Part shown: positions 35,743 to 45,196 of the stretch, piece after piece | Numbering within the stretch: the stretch's first letter is position 1 | Layout of the letters: each line of letters begins with the position of its first letter | Assembly: GCA_013213825.1 (NCBI GenBank) | Contig: JABSQA010000007.1 | Span: 1 to 45,441 of the forward strand | Length of the DNA: 45,441 nucleotides | Direction: 5' to 3' | Source: Henriciella sp. | Lineage (GTDB): Bacteria; Pseudomonadota; Alphaproteobacteria; Caulobacterales; Hyphomonadaceae | The notes under the pieces: model-generated | Databases searched by the model: none | The model's input: the letters and a program-made list of their open reading frames with translations, nothing else | Told to the model about the DNA's origin: nothing | Position numbers and translations under genes: made by a program

Positions 35743-37728
35743 TTGAAACCTATTCGAGCCTTTTCAAGAACTCTTGCGAGGTCCAGCTTCGCGAGCGTAC
35801 TTTCTATCGCCGCCGCCACGCTAGCGATGACGCTATCGGTGGCCTTCACGATATTCTATTTCTCACAGTCTTGGAACGCTTATCAGTTGAGCGCAAAGGC
35901 CAGCGGCACCGAAGTGGCACAATGGCTCAGCCAAGACTTGATTAGCGGCGACATCGCGGCGGTTGAAACCACATTGGAACAGTCTTTCGCTGATCGTGCA
36001 ATGATTTTAACCCCCAATGGGACTCCTCTGTACGGGACGCTCTCTGAGGAGATGCAAGCGCGCAGCATGGAGTTTGCGCTCACTGAAAACGACCAAACCT
36101 TTGGCACATTGATTTATGCGCCTACCCTTGCTTATCAGCCACCCGTCCCGATTTGGGGTGCGGTGTTGATCTGCTTGGCGGTGACGATGCTATCTTCATT
36201 GATCATGGGCTTCTTTGCCAGCACGGTGGTTGGCTATGTCGGTCAAGTGACCCGTCTGATTGGCGACTATAGTCTGGTCGGTACCAGCCGCCGCAAAGTT
36301 TCAAAATTTGCATTCGCAGAGTTCCGCCAATTGGCGCTCGCGACCACACGGGCGACGCGACGCGTGGCGAAAGAACTCGATCATTTACGGGCAACCGCAC
36401 GTTTGGACGAGCGGACCGGGCTACTCAACGAACCGGCTTTCCATCAGGAAGTGAAGGACTCGGTCCAAACCCTCAACACTGCTTCTCAAGCCGTATTGAT
36501 CACCATCGAATTCCAAGCGCAAAATGCCAGCCAAGAGGGCATGAGCCTGCCGCTCACCAATGATGCCTATATCGAAGCGGCAAATCGGCTGCGCGTCTTC
36601 GCCGAGCAGGCTGTGATGAAGCATGGCTATGAACCGAGCGATTGGGTCTTGGGGAGCCTGTTCTCCGATCAATTCGCGCTGCTGATTAAAGCCAACGCGT
36701 CGCGGGAAGACGTCGCCAATGTTATCCGCGAGCTGCTCGGTGAATTCCGAATCCCGCTGACCTGTCAATCTCAAGCCATCCCTGTCACGCTGAATGGCAG
36801 TATCGTCTTGATCCCACAAGACGGCGACAGTCTGACCAAAATCCTTGAACGTGCACAAGCCACGCTCGAAGATCTGAAAGCCAAATCCCGGACCGGTTTC
36901 GCCTTCTACACGCCCAAACTCGAACGTCAGCGTGATGCGAAAGTCAAACTCGAGTCTGAATTGCGCCAAGCGGTTCAGGAAGATCGCTTCATCCCGCTGT
37001 TTCAACCGAAGATCGACCTCAAGACGGGCCGCATCTCCGGCGCCGAAGCCTTGGCCCGATGGCAGTTGGAAAATGGTCGCCTCGTCTCACCCTCAGTCTT
37101 TATTGAACTCGCTGAAGAGTGCGGCTTAATCGGCCATATCGGGTCACAGATCATGTATAAGGCGTGCGAAGAAGCCGCCAAATGGACGCGAGATGGCAAT
37201 GCGATCAATCTCGCTGTGAATGTCTCTCCGCGCCAATTCGAAGACGAGAATCTCGCTGAGACGATCTTGGATGCTCTGGCAAAATCCGGCCTGTCGCCAC
37301 GCCAATTGGAAGTTGAAATCACCGAGAGCTTGGCGATTCAACAGCCTGATCGCGTCCGCGCCGTGCTCGAACCGCTTCGCCGTCTCGGCATGAAGCTGGC
37401 AATGGATGATTTCGGCACTGGCCACTCAAATCTTGCCGTCCTGACGCAGATTGATTTCGATGTTTTCAAAATTGACCGTCAATTCCTCACCGGCACCCCT
37501 CAAGACGAGCAAGCCAGCGCAATCGTCGACATGATTCTGTCCATGGCGAACTCGCTGAACATGACAATTGTCGGCGAGGGCATAGAGACAGAAGAACAAG
37601 CCGCGTTCTTGACCAATCGTCGCTGTGATATTGGCCAGGGCTTCCTTTATAGCCCTCCAGTTTCAGCAAGTGCATTCAAAGAAATGCTGAAAACTCAACC
37701 CTTTATGACAAAGAAAATGACCGCCTAA
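35743..37728 (+). CDS. Membrane c-di-GMP phosphodiesterase (degenerate GGDEF plus EAL)
   Basis: A 661-residue protein with TTG start at 35743 (AAAGGCAG upstream). TM1 is about residues 16-40 and TM2 about 134-158, with a ~90-residue periplasmic sensor loop between. A GGDEF-like domain (about 215-390) begins DERTGLLNEPAFHQEV, but its signature is replaced by SDQF, so it should not make c-di-GMP. The EAL domain (about 405-650) has GAEALARWQ, NLAVNVSPRQFED, EITESLAIQ, DDFGTGHSNL, KIDRQF and GEGIETEEQ, all the metal and catalytic residues of active phosphodiesterases. It probably lowers c-di-GMP in response to an envelope signal. It lies 59 bp before hslV. Confidence 0.93.
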   Translation: MKPIRAFSRTLARSSFASVLSIAAATLAMTLSVAFTIFYFSQSWNAYQLSAKASGTEVAQWLSQDLISGDIAAVETTLEQSFADRAMILTPNGTPLYGTLSEEMQARSMEFALTENDQTFGTLIYAPTLAYQPPVPIWGAVLICLAVTMLSSLIMGFFASTVVGYVGQVTRLIGDYSLVGTSRRKVSKFAFAEFRQLALATTRATRRVAKELDHLRATARLDERTGLLNEPAFHQEVKDSVQTLNTASQAVLITIEFQAQNASQEGMSLPLTNDAYIEAANRLRVFAEQAVMKHGYEPSDWVLGSLFSDQFALLIKANASREDVANVIRELLGEFRIPLTCQSQAIPVTLNGSIVLIPQDGDSLTKILERAQATLEDLKAKSRTGFAFYTPKLERQRDAKVKLESELRQAVQEDRFIPLFQPKIDLKTGRISGAEALARWQLENGRLVSPSVFIELAEECGLIGHIGSQIMYKACEEAAKWTRDGNAINLAVNVSPRQFEDENLAETILDALAKSGLSPRQLEVEITESLAIQQPDRVRAVLEPLRRLGMKLAMDDFGTGHSNLAVLTQIDFDVFKIDRQFLTGTPQDEQASAIVDMILSMANSLNMTIVGEGIETEEQAAFLTNRRCDIGQGFLYSPPVSASAFKEMLKTQPFMTKKMTA

Positions 37729-37750
37729 TCGATCTGAATCCGATCGGGGG

Positions 37751-37779
37751 CTTGATATTTTCAGATTTCTTCGTCATTT
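37751..37779 (+). promoter_or_regulatory. Heat-shock (sigma-32/RpoH)-like promoter before hslV
   Basis: CTTGATA at 37751-37757 and CGTCATTT at 37772-37779, separated by 14 bp, resemble the RpoH pattern CTTGAAA-N(11-16)-CCCCATTT. The position fits the expected heat-shock control of hslVU. The start point would fall within a few bases of the hslV ATG, giving a very short or absent leader. Confidence 0.4.
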
Positions 37780-37787
37780 AGAGTTTT

Positions 37788-38348
37788 ATGATAAACGATA
37801 AAAATTCGTCATGGCCGGATTGGCATGGCACGACCATCTTGGCGGTTAGAACCCAAAATCACGTCGCAATGCTGAGCGACGGACAAGTGTCGATGGGCCA
37901 GACGGTCATGAAGGGCAATGCACGCAAAGTTCGCCGTCTCGGCGGCGGTGACATTCTTGCTGGCTTCGCGGGTGCGACCGCCGATGCTTTCACCCTGTTT
38001 GAACGGTTGGAACAAAAGCTCGAGCGGTTTCCGAACCAATTGCAACGCGCCGCGGTCGAGCTGGCCAAAGAATGGCGCACTGAACGGCAATTGCAAAAGC
38101 TCGAAGCGATGTTGATCGTCGCCGACAAAGAAACAACCTTGGTCATCACCGGTGCAGGTGACGTATTGGAACCGGAATATCCGGTCGTTGCTGTCGGGTC
38201 TGGTGGCAATTACGCGCTGTCAGCGGCGCGGGCGTTGATCGATTATGAAAAAGACGCCGAAACCCTCGGACGCAAAGCAATGGAAATTGCCGCCGATATT
38301 TGTGTTTATACCAATTCGCATTTCACCGTGGAGGTACTGGATGTTTGA
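37788..38348 (+). CDS. hslV: ATP-dependent protease subunit HslV (ClpQ)
   Basis: The proteasome-like peptidase of the HslVU complex. A 13-residue propeptide ends at HG, exposing the catalytic Thr in TTILAVR. Asp17 (SDGQ), Lys33 (NARK) and the Ser in GSGGNYA are conserved in mature numbering, so it should be active. 186 residues, normal. The ATG at 37788 has no clear ribosome site, consistent with the promoter placed just upstream. The 3' end overlaps the inserted membrane-protein gene by 8 bp. Confidence 0.95.
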   Translation: MINDKNSSWPDWHGTTILAVRTQNHVAMLSDGQVSMGQTVMKGNARKVRRLGGGDILAGFAGATADAFTLFERLEQKLERFPNQLQRAAVELAKEWRTERQLQKLEAMLIVADKETTLVITGAGDVLEPEYPVVAVGSGGNYALSAARALIDYEKDAETLGRKAMEIAADICVYTNSHFTVEVLDV

Positions 38349-39462
38349 TCGGACAGACCTACGCGCCGCCGTTGGCGCCAATGTACTCAGTGCAGACCAA
38401 GCCTCGCGCTTGGAAGCGTTTCTGCTATCGCGCAAAGATGATGGCGTTGGCAATGAACAGATCGGCCAGGAGAATCTGCGCTTCCTCGCCAATTTCAACG
38501 ACATCTTCATCACACTCGGCCTGGGAATCCTATTCGTCGGTGTGATCGCTTTGGTCGGGACCATGTCAGCGCCCGCTATGGCGTCTGGAAACTTGCTCGC
38601 GGGCGTGCTGTTCTCCCTCCCGGTCGCCGCCTTTGCCTGGATCCTTATGGAATATTTCTGCGCCCGGCGTCGCCTCTTATTGCCAAGCATGGCGCTGTCT
38701 GTGATCTTCGTCGTGTTTTGCACATCCGCTGCGATGTCGTTTGCGGCAAGCGTGATTGGGGCGGACATTGAGCGGCTCGACTTTAGCGAAATGTATGGCA
38801 CGACTGGCTTGCTCGGCGTGTTCATTTTCCTCTCCGCTTTGGCGGCCTCTATGGCGATATTCTTGCGCTTCCGCTTGCCCTTCTCGCTTGCGCTCAGCGC
38901 GATTTCAGCCGCAGGCGCCGTCTATGTCGGGGCCAGTTTCTTCGGGGACATCTACCAGGTTGTCGGCGGCCCGCTGCTTGTGGCGATGGGGGCTGCAACA
39001 CTCGCCGTGGCGATCTGGTTCGATATGAAAGATCCAGAGCGGATCCGCAAAGCGTCCGACAATGCATTCTGGCTCCACCTAGCCGCAGCCCCGCAATTGA
39101 TTTGGGGCATTAGTGCGCTTGTGACCGGCTCAAACATTTTGGGCGGCTCAACCAGTGGCGCGGATGATGCGTCTCAAGGCATCACACTGCTGATCGTGCT
39201 CCTCACCATCGGAGTGGTTTCATTGGCACTCAACCGCCGGGCTTTGATCGCGGCCAGCCTGCTGACATTCATCGTCACGCTGGTCTTTGTACTCAATCGG
39301 ATCGGATTGGATGGGTTCAATATCTTCATCACTGTGACAATGATCATCGGAACAGGAGTCGTTCTGCTCGGCGCAGGATGGAAGACGGCACGCAGAGCTG
39401 TGCTTGTATTTTTCCCAAAAGGCGGCACATGGAGCCAGGTATTCCCGCCTGAACCAGCTTAA
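38341..39462 (+). CDS. Polytopic membrane protein with DUF2157-like N-terminus
   Basis: The start is the ATG at 38341 ([24 protein letters not shown]) with GGAGG upstream; the longer ORF reads through hslV. The ~65-residue cytosolic N-terminal part is helical and resembles the DUF2157 head (a helix-turn with LSADQA), followed by about ten membrane segments (373 residues). The function is unknown. It is inserted between hslV and hslU with an 8-bp overlap on one side and 17 bp on the other, so it is cotranscribed with them and may be part of the heat-shock response. Confidence 0.7.
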   Translation: MFDRTDLRAAVGANVLSADQASRLEAFLLSRKDDGVGNEQIGQENLRFLANFNDIFITLGLGILFVGVIALVGTMSAPAMASGNLLAGVLFSLPVAAFAWILMEYFCARRRLLLPSMALSVIFVVFCTSAAMSFAASVIGADIERLDFSEMYGTTGLLGVFIFLSALAASMAIFLRFRLPFSLALSAISAAGAVYVGASFFGDIYQVVGGPLLVAMGAATLAVAIWFDMKDPERIRKASDNAFWLHLAAAPQLIWGISALVTGSNILGGSTSGADDASQGITLLIVLLTIGVVSLALNRRALIAASLLTFIVTLVFVLNRIGLDGFNIFITVTMIIGTGVVLLGAGWKTARRAVLVFFPKGGTWSQVFPPEPA

Positions 39463-39479
39463 ACCTGCCGGACGAAACT

Positions 39480-40781
39480 ATGACTCAATTGACGCCTGCT
39501 GAGATTGTCTCAGAGCTTGATCGCCACATTGTCGGACAGACAGACGCTAAACGCGCGGTCGCGCTCGCCCTTCGCAATCGCTGGCGGCGCAAGCAGGCGC
39601 CGGATGGCCTGCGCGAAGAGATCACGCCCAAGAATATCTTGATGATTGGACCGACCGGCGTCGGCAAAACGGAAGTGTCTCGCCGCCTCGCCAAACTTGC
39701 CAATGCCCCATTCCTTAAAGTTGAGGCGACGAAGTTTACAGAGGTCGGCTATGTTGGCCGCGATGTTGAGCAAATTGTCCGCGACCTGGTTGAAGCCGCA
39801 ATCAGCATGCTGCGGGACCAGAAACGAAAGACGGTCGAAGATCAGGCCCGCGACACCGCGGAAGAGCGCTTGCTCGATGCGCTTGTCGGCGAAGACGCGC
39901 AATCATCCACGCGGGAAGTCTTCCGTCGCAAGCTTCGCGATGGCGAACTGGATGACAAAGCCGTCGACATAGATTTGGCTGAAACCAACAATCCGATGCA
40001 GATGATGGACATGCCGGGCAGCGGATCGATGAGCATGATCAATCTCGGCGACATGTTGGGCAAAGCCATGGGGCAGCGCACGAAACGCGTTCGCACAACG
40101 GTTCGCGAGGCTTATCAGCCCCTCATCGATGAAGAAGCCGACAAGCTCATCGATGAGGATTCCATCGCGCGGGAAGCGCTAAGGTCTGTGGAAGAAGATG
40201 GCATTGTCTTCCTAGATGAAATTGACAAAGTCGCGGGCGCTTCGGGCCGGTCTGGCGCAGATGTTAGTCGCGAGGGCGTCCAACGCGATCTCCTCCCACT
40301 CATTGAAGGCACAACCGTCTCGACCAAACGTGGGCCGATTAAAACGGACCATATTCTGTTCATTGCGTCTGGGGCATTCCACGTCTCAAAGCCATCAGAC
40401 TTGCTGCCGGAATTGCAGGGCCGCTTGCCCATCCGTGTTGAACTGACCGCCCTGACGCGGGACGATATGCGCCGCATCTTGGTGGAACCGGAAGCCTCTC
40501 TGATCCGCCAACATCAAGCCTTGATGGATGCTGAAGGGGTCACGCTTGAATTTGAAGAAGCTGCCATCGACGCGCTTGCCGACCTGGCTGTGAAGGTGAA
40601 CGACTCGGTCGAGAATATCGGTGCCCGCCGCCTGCACACTGTGATGGAACGCTTGCTCGACGAAATCAGTTTCACCGCTTCGGATCGAAAAGGCGAGACG
40701 GTGACCATCACCGAAGACTATGTCACCGCGCAATTGTCTGACTTGGTCGGCAATGCTGACTTGTCAAAGTTCATTCTATAA
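39480..40781 (+). CDS. hslU: HslU ATPase (ClpY) of the HslVU protease
   Basis: The AAA+ unfoldase that feeds HslV. Walker [10 protein letters not shown] is at about residue 58, the pore loop motif [11 protein letters not shown] near 95, Walker [10 protein letters not shown] near 245, sensor [20 protein letters not shown] near 303, and the C-terminal [18 protein letters not shown] plus terminal SKFIL that docks on HslV. 433 residues with a normal I-domain. The last 6 bp overlap the convergent EamA gene. Confidence 0.96.
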   Translation: MTQLTPAEIVSELDRHIVGQTDAKRAVALALRNRWRRKQAPDGLREEITPKNILMIGPTGVGKTEVSRRLAKLANAPFLKVEATKFTEVGYVGRDVEQIVRDLVEAAISMLRDQKRKTVEDQARDTAEERLLDALVGEDAQSSTREVFRRKLRDGELDDKAVDIDLAETNNPMQMMDMPGSGSMSMINLGDMLGKAMGQRTKRVRTTVREAYQPLIDEEADKLIDEDSIAREALRSVEEDGIVFLDEIDKVAGASGRSGADVSREGVQRDLLPLIEGTTVSTKRGPIKTDHILFIASGAFHVSKPSDLLPELQGRLPIRVELTALTRDDMRRILVEPEASLIRQHQALMDAEGVTLEFEEAAIDALADLAVKVNDSVENIGARRLHTVMERLLDEISFTASDRKGETVTITEDYVTAQLSDLVGNADLSKFIL

Positions 40782-41696
40782 CGGCGCACCTTCTGCCTCA
40801 GGCGTTCCGGTATCGCGTTTGCCGCGCTGAGAGATGAAAATCCCAAGCAGGATCAAAAACCCGCCAGCCGCTTGCACCGGCGCCAAGGGTTCGTTGAACA
40901 TTTGCCAAGAAATCGCTGCAGCGACGACCGGTTGCACTAAGATGAGCACGCCGGCAATCGCGGCTGGCGTATGCCCAAGTCCCGTAATGATCAGACCTTG
41001 GCCGCCAATATGCGCAACAATGGCGAGAAAGAGCGGCACCGTGAATCCATGCAGGCTTGCCGGAAAGAAGTCCTCTCGAAAGCCGATCACCATCAAAGCC
41101 GCGACAAAGATCTCAACGGCCGTGAGCCAGAAGATCGTATCGATCCCGCTCAGAGTTCGCCTCGCCACACTTGCAGCGACGATATAGCAAGACACCAAAG
41201 CGGCAGCGGCGAGGGCGATCAAGTCGCCGCGAATATTGCTTTTACCATCTGCCGCGCCCCCGAGCGACAAAGCGCTGGCGCCGATCAACGCGATCATAAC
41301 AGCAATCAACCAGATCAGTGTCGGGCGCTCTTTAAGCACTATCCAAGCGACCAGTCCGGCGCAGATATTGCCTAAGTTCACAATGAAGGTTGCATTCGCC
41401 ACCGTCGTAATGGTCAGCGCCCAATGCCAGAGGCCGATATCCAGTGCAAAGAATGTCCCTGCAATAACAACAAATCGGTTCGGCTTGGCCGGCAAGCGCC
41501 GCTTCGTCGCGATCACGAGAAGAAATAAAAACGGAAGCGCCAAAGTGTAGCGCCAAAACGCGATGGCCTGTGGCCCCAAATCATCTAGGCCGAGCCTCAA
41601 GCCAATCGGCGCCAGACCAATACAAACCCCACCGCCCAAAACGAGCAGCGGGCCATACCAGGCCATGCGCTCGCGCGCGCGTGAGTGATCTGACAT
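40776..41696 (-). CDS. EamA/DMT-family transporter
   Basis: A 306-residue protein with ten predicted membrane helices in two EamA repeats (first half up to LGGAADG; second half from [20 protein letters not shown]). [15 protein letters not shown] and [27 protein letters not shown] follow the drug/metabolite exporter pattern, and the C-terminal [36 protein letters not shown] is diagnostic. The substrate is unknown. The start lies 1 bp after the gluQ stop, so the two are cotranscribed. Confidence 0.92.
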   Translation of the reverse strand: MSDHSRARERMAWYGPLLVLGGGVCIGLAPIGLRLGLDDLGPQAIAFWRYTLALPFLFLLVIATKRRLPAKPNRFVVIAGTFFALDIGLWHWALTITTVANATFIVNLGNICAGLVAWIVLKERPTLIWLIAVMIALIGASALSLGGAADGKSNIRGDLIALAAAALVSCYIVAASVARRTLSGIDTIFWLTAVEIFVAALMVIGFREDFFPASLHGFTVPLFLAIVAHIGGQGLIITGLGHTPAAIAGVLILVQPVVAAAISWQMFNEPLAPVQAAGGFLILLGIFISQRGKRDTGTPEAEGAPL

Positions 41697-41697
41697 G

Positions 41698-42519
41698 TTA
41701 CGAAAATCCCAAACGCTGTCGAATTTGATCCGCCGTCATACCGTCCGCACGTAAACTCGCAAGCGGCACGCTCTGTTGGCGCTTAGAGAGTTTCTGACCG
41801 TCTTGGTCCAAGAGCAATGCGTGGTGCTGATAAATGGGTCGCGGCCAGTCGAATAGCGTTTGGAGCAGCGTGTGAATATGCGGCGCTTCGATAAGATCTT
41901 CGCCGCGCACAATATGGGTGACCCCCTGTAGCGCATCATCATGTGTTGCGGCGATGTGATAGGCACTTGGGCTATCCTTTCGCGCAATGACAATATCGCC
42001 GTGACATTCGGGGTCCGCTTGCCGTGTGATGACGCCTTGAGGGGTCTGTTCTTCATAAGAGAGGCTCTCCCATTCCGCCCCGATTTTTTCGCGCGCCGCT
42101 TGCAAAGATAAGCGCCAAGCATATGGGCGGTCTTCATCGAGGAGGGCCGCTTCTTCATCCGGGGCGTGGGCGCCGGGCGTCGCAGGGTTTTGCAGGGCCG
42201 CTAACTCAGCGCGGGTCCGAAAACAGCGATAGGCTAAGCCTTCATCGCACAGTCGAGAGACGCATTGGGCGAAGTCGGGAAAGTGTTCCGATTGCACGCG
42301 CACGGGCTCTGGCCAGGTAAAACCGAGCCATTCAAGATCATCATAAATGGCCTGCGTGTATTCGGGGCGGCAACGCGTTGTGTCGATATCCTCGATCCGC
42401 AGTAGAACTTCGCCACCCGCAATGGCCGCCGCGCGCCAAACGTGAAATGCTGAGAGCGCATGCCCGAGATGTAAATAATACGTCGGAGACGGTGCGAACC
42501 GAGTGCGAAACCTCGCCAA
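41698..42519 (-). CDS. gluQ: Glutamyl-Q tRNA(Asp) synthetase
   Basis: A truncated GluRS-like enzyme that attaches glutamate to queuosine in tRNA-Asp. The 273 residues have the class I HIGH version FAPSPTYYLHLGHAL, RIEDIDTTRC, the KMSKS version KLSKRQ near the C-terminus, and no anticodon-binding domain. The usual SPTGPLHLGS start is altered (YYLHLGHA), but the catalytic His residues remain. It precedes the EamA gene on the same strand. Confidence 0.93.
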   Translation of the reverse strand: MARFRTRFAPSPTYYLHLGHALSAFHVWRAAAIAGGEVLLRIEDIDTTRCRPEYTQAIYDDLEWLGFTWPEPVRVQSEHFPDFAQCVSRLCDEGLAYRCFRTRAELAALQNPATPGAHAPDEEAALLDEDRPYAWRLSLQAAREKIGAEWESLSYEEQTPQGVITRQADPECHGDIVIARKDSPSAYHIAATHDDALQGVTHIVRGEDLIEAPHIHTLLQTLFDWPRPIYQHHALLLDQDGQKLSKRQQSVPLASLRADGMTADQIRQRLGFS

Positions 42520-42639
42520 GTGTGACCTCCCGACCCTCAGATTGAGTAGATTCTTGACCTAACAGTCATTTTGCATTGCGAAAACGGCTCTCCGTGCGGT
42601 ATTTGGGGAACCCTTTTTTCGTTCCAGGCTCTTTTCGCT

Positions 42640-43746
42640 ATGCCCGCGCAAGTTTCAACATTGATCGAGTGGTTCAACGCCAATATCGCCGGTTCTGCGA
42701 TTTGGAGTGGCCTCGGCCTCGCCACGGCGATTCTTGCCGTCCTGTTTGCCATCTATTTGTTGATCAGAGCTGGCGCTCAATTGGTCGCCCTGGTCTCGAC
42801 AGCCATGGCCAGTCGCAAGCGCCGGTCAACGCAAGGATTTGGGATCGCGATCGCGCCCCTAATGGGGCCTCGCGGCGCGAAACAGACAAAAGCCGTGATC
42901 GCAGCTTTAGAAGACTATCTCGCCCTGTTCACCTTTGGCTCGCCCTTCGAAATTGTGCGCGCACCTCGCATCCGTGCGAAAGGGGCCAAAGGATTACGGT
43001 CATCTGCGACGACGTGGCTGGAAAAATCCTCCACCGATTTGATTCTTTGGGGGCACCGCAAGCGCGGCAAGTCCACACCGACCAAAGTTGAAGTGCTCTC
43101 GCTCGGCGGATCGCTGAAACCAAATGACGCGATGCATTCTGAGGGGTTATTGCCTTTCATTGATAAGGCCAATCCAGAGGCCACCTCAAAAGCAGTCGCC
43201 TATCTTGTCGCGCGGGCACTACAACCAGGCCTCGCAGATGGCACGGCTTTTCGGGCAGAAAAGCTGGAACCGGTCGCGGACATCCTCATGGCCTGTTTGC
43301 AAGAGCGCGACTCTTTGCCAGAGCGCACGCAGCTGACGCTCGAGACGGATTATTGCTCAATGGCGCTAGCGCTTGGAGGCTCCGAACATCTCAGCCGAGT
43401 GATCGAGCTTCGCCGCCGACGCTTGGCCGGCGAGGAGCCCTTATTGCCCGCCTTTGAAGTGCAAGCGCGAATCGACCTTGGACGGGCCTTACTACACCAG
43501 GCTCAATCGAATTTCGACCCGGTGCGCGTGCGCGAAGCCATGGATCACCTCAAACTCGCGGTTGAGCGCTTGAAAGGCGATCCTATTTTGCAACTCGCGC
43601 AAGCCACCAATCAGGCCGTGCAACAGGGTCAGGCCATGCTGGCCAATCGCAAACGCTTCTCTGTCACAGGCGGATCGACGCTTTTATCTAACGCCGTCGC
43701 GCCAGGCATTGGACAGGTCACGCCGGTCCCGCCAATACCGCAATAG
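42640..43746 (+). CDS. Membrane-anchored TPR-like protein of unknown function
   Basis: Start taken as the ATG at 42640 ([13 protein letters not shown]); 42571 is the other candidate and adds 23 residues with Cys. The ribosome site is weak at both, so the start is uncertain. One membrane helix lies at residues about 20-45 from the later start, then a basic patch (ASRKRRS), an alpha/beta region with [12 protein letters not shown] and a strand LSLGG, and a helical C-terminal half resembling TPR units ([36 protein letters not shown]). The last 39 residues are encoded opposite the end of msrA. No family can be named. Confidence 0.6.
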   Translation: MPAQVSTLIEWFNANIAGSAIWSGLGLATAILAVLFAIYLLIRAGAQLVALVSTAMASRKRRSTQGFGIAIAPLMGPRGAKQTKAVIAALEDYLALFTFGSPFEIVRAPRIRAKGAKGLRSSATTWLEKSSTDLILWGHRKRGKSTPTKVEVLSLGGSLKPNDAMHSEGLLPFIDKANPEATSKAVAYLVARALQPGLADGTAFRAEKLEPVADILMACLQERDSLPERTQLTLETDYCSMALALGGSEHLSRVIELRRRRLAGEEPLLPAFEVQARIDLGRALLHQAQSNFDPVRVREAMDHLKLAVERLKGDPILQLAQATNQAVQQGQAMLANRKRFSVTGGSTLLSNAVAPGIGQVTPVPPIPQ

Positions 43747-44339
43747 CCCGCTGGGTGCTTTGCCAGATATTGCTGATGGTAATCCTCGGCCGGATAAAAC
43801 GCGGCGAGCGCTTTGATCTCCGTGGTAATCTCACCCCGCCCCGCGGCGCTAAGCGCGCGATTATAGGCCGCCTGACTCGCTTTCACCGTGGCGAGATCAG
43901 CATCGTCATAGGTATAGATGGCCGAGCGGTATTGGGTGCCGATATCATTGCCTTGGCGCATACCTTGGGTCGGATCATGGCTTTCCCAGAAGAGTTTTAA
44001 GAGCGCATCCAGCGTCATCACGTTCGGATCATAGACCACGCGAACAACTTCTGTATGGCCGGTTTGACCGGAACAGGTCTCTTCATATGTCGGGTTCGGC
44101 GTATAGCCGCCAGCATAGCCAACTTGCGTGACATAGACGCCGTCGGCCTGCCAAAACACCCGTTCAGCGCCCCAGAAACAGCCTAAGGCCAGGACAATTT
44201 CTTTCATCCCATCCGGCGCCGGTGCGTTCAAATCACGGCCATTGACGAAATGCGTGTCCGCCGTCGGAATGGTCATAGCACGGCCTGGCAAAGCCGTGTC
44301 GCGCGTCGGCAGGGCAAGCGGTTTGCGAGAAAAGAGCAT
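43629..44339 (-). CDS. msrA: Peptide methionine sulfoxide reductase A
   Basis: Reduces methionine-S-sulfoxide in proteins and free form. It starts at the ATG at 44339 ([21 protein letters not shown]), the usual MsrA N-terminus; the track start adds 13 residues. The active site is [11 protein letters not shown], with [20 protein letters not shown] and YHQQYL. The C-terminal resolving cysteines are in [13 protein letters not shown] further ~25 residues after this, basic at the end, are longer than usual. About 236 residues. The 3' end overlaps the convergent unknown gene by 118 bp, unusually long. Confidence 0.95.
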   Translation of the reverse strand: MLFSRKPLALPTRDTALPGRAMTIPTADTHFVNGRDLNAPAPDGMKEIVLALGCFWGAERVFWQADGVYVTQVGYAGGYTPNPTYEETCSGQTGHTEVVRVVYDPNVMTLDALLKLFWESHDPTQGMRQGNDIGTQYRSAIYTYDDADLATVKASQAAYNRALSAAGRGEITTEIKALAAFYPAEDYHQQYLAKHPAGYCGIGGTGVTCPMPGATALDKSVDPPVTEKRLRLASMA

Positions 44340-44442
44340 GATCAGCCTCGTATCTAATTCACCCCCAATATGGGCCATATGCAGCCATCTGCAATGTCAT
44401 GGCTTGCGATATTGGCCACCTCAAGTATACAGCCCGGCTCAC

Positions 44443-44533
44443 GGTGAGGTGGCCGAGTGGTCGAAGGCGCACGCCTGGAACGCGTGTAGGCGGTATCCCC
44501 GTCTCCAGGGTTCGAATCCCTGTCTCACCGCCA
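44443..44533 (+). tRNA. tRNA-Ser (anticodon GGA)
   Basis: A 91-nt gene with CCA encoded. The acceptor stem GGTGAGG pairs with TCTCACC (one G-T), the D-arm is GGCCGAGTGGTCGAAGGC, the anticodon stem is CACGC/GCGTG with loop CTGGAAC (GGA), a long class II variable arm follows, and the T-arm is CAGGG-TTCGAAT-CCCTG. It reads UCC and UCU codons. Its 3' end is followed by a short AT-richer stretch with a direct repeat. Confidence 0.97.
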
Positions 44534-44603
44534 CTTTTCAGACAATCCCTCAGAGCGCTGTAATTATTAGCATTTTTTTGCGCGCGCCACTTTGGCAAAC
44601 TGT

Positions 44604-44625
44604 TTTGTGTGACAATTTGTGTGAC
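44604..44625. repeat. 10-bp direct repeat TTTGTGTGAC, 2-bp spacer
   Basis: TTTGTGTGAC at 44604-44613 is repeated at 44616-44625, separated by AA. It lies 71 bp after the tRNA end. Tandem short repeats at this place can be arm-type binding sites of a tyrosine integrase or a regulator operator; no integrase is in the window. Confidence 0.5.
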
Positions 44626-44632
44626 GCAACGA

Positions 44633-45196
44633 TTATTCTTCGCTCGTAGGCGGCGGCGGAAATGGCGATTTCAATGGCAATTTAGTGTCAGTGACAGCCA
44701 GCGTTCTCCGACCAGATAGGAGTTCGTTCAAAAGATGCTGATTGTTTCGATTGAGCGTTGCGTCGTTTTCCCACCCTGCTGGCGAGTATGACAAACGGTT
44801 CAAATCCATCTTGTCGAAATTGTACCCTAGATGCTCACCCATGTGCTTTAGCATCTCGGCAAAGTCTTCTCCGCGCTTGTTCCAGAAATTTGAATTCTCA
44901 GCCGGATCGCTAGGCGCTTTTTCATAGAGGCGTTCTATGTATTGGGAGTACGCGTTGATGACCGGCTCTATCCCGTAAAATTCGACTTCCACCAAATTGA
45001 GCGCTGCCACGTGCTCGTAGGCAAGACGCTCTCGCCTGGTCTTCATCAACGCTCTGAATATTTCCATCTTCCGAGCTGTCGCGGCACGCCGATCATCAAT
45101 CTCGCGTGTGATCCTAACAGCTGCAATTGGACCAATAATGATCGCTGCGATCGTTATAACGGCAATAGCGATGTCGAAGTAATCTCGGGATTCCAT
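44633..45196 (-). CDS. DUF6680-like membrane-anchored protein
   Basis: A 187-residue protein. One N-terminal helix (DIAIAVITIAAIIIGPIAAVRI) is followed by a basic/charged coiled part. The pattern RKMEIFRALMKTRRERLAYEHVAALNLVEVEFYG, then FAEMLKHMGEHLGYNFDKMDLNRLSYSPAGW, matches what I recall of the DUF6680 family, which has no known function. The start ATG overlaps the upstream gene's stop (TAATG). A Pro-rich C-terminus (PFPPPP) ends the protein. Next to a tRNA gene, it may belong to an accessory island. Confidence 0.7.
   Translation of the reverse strand: MESRDYFDIAIAVITIAAIIIGPIAAVRITREIDDRRAATARKMEIFRALMKTRRERLAYEHVAALNLVEVEFYGIEPVINAYSQYIERLYEKAPSDPAENSNFWNKRGEDFAEMLKHMGEHLGYNFDKMDLNRLSYSPAGWENDATLNRNNQHLLNELLSGRRTLAVTDTKLPLKSPFPPPPTSEE

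Noticed and set aside
36421-37005. Minus-strand 194-codon ORF inside the EAL gene
   Set aside because: Shadow of a well-supported GGDEF/EAL protein; no ribosome site or family match.
44242-44649. Plus-strand 135-codon ORF across the tRNA
   Set aside because: It spans msrA antisense and the tRNA-Ser gene; non-coding.
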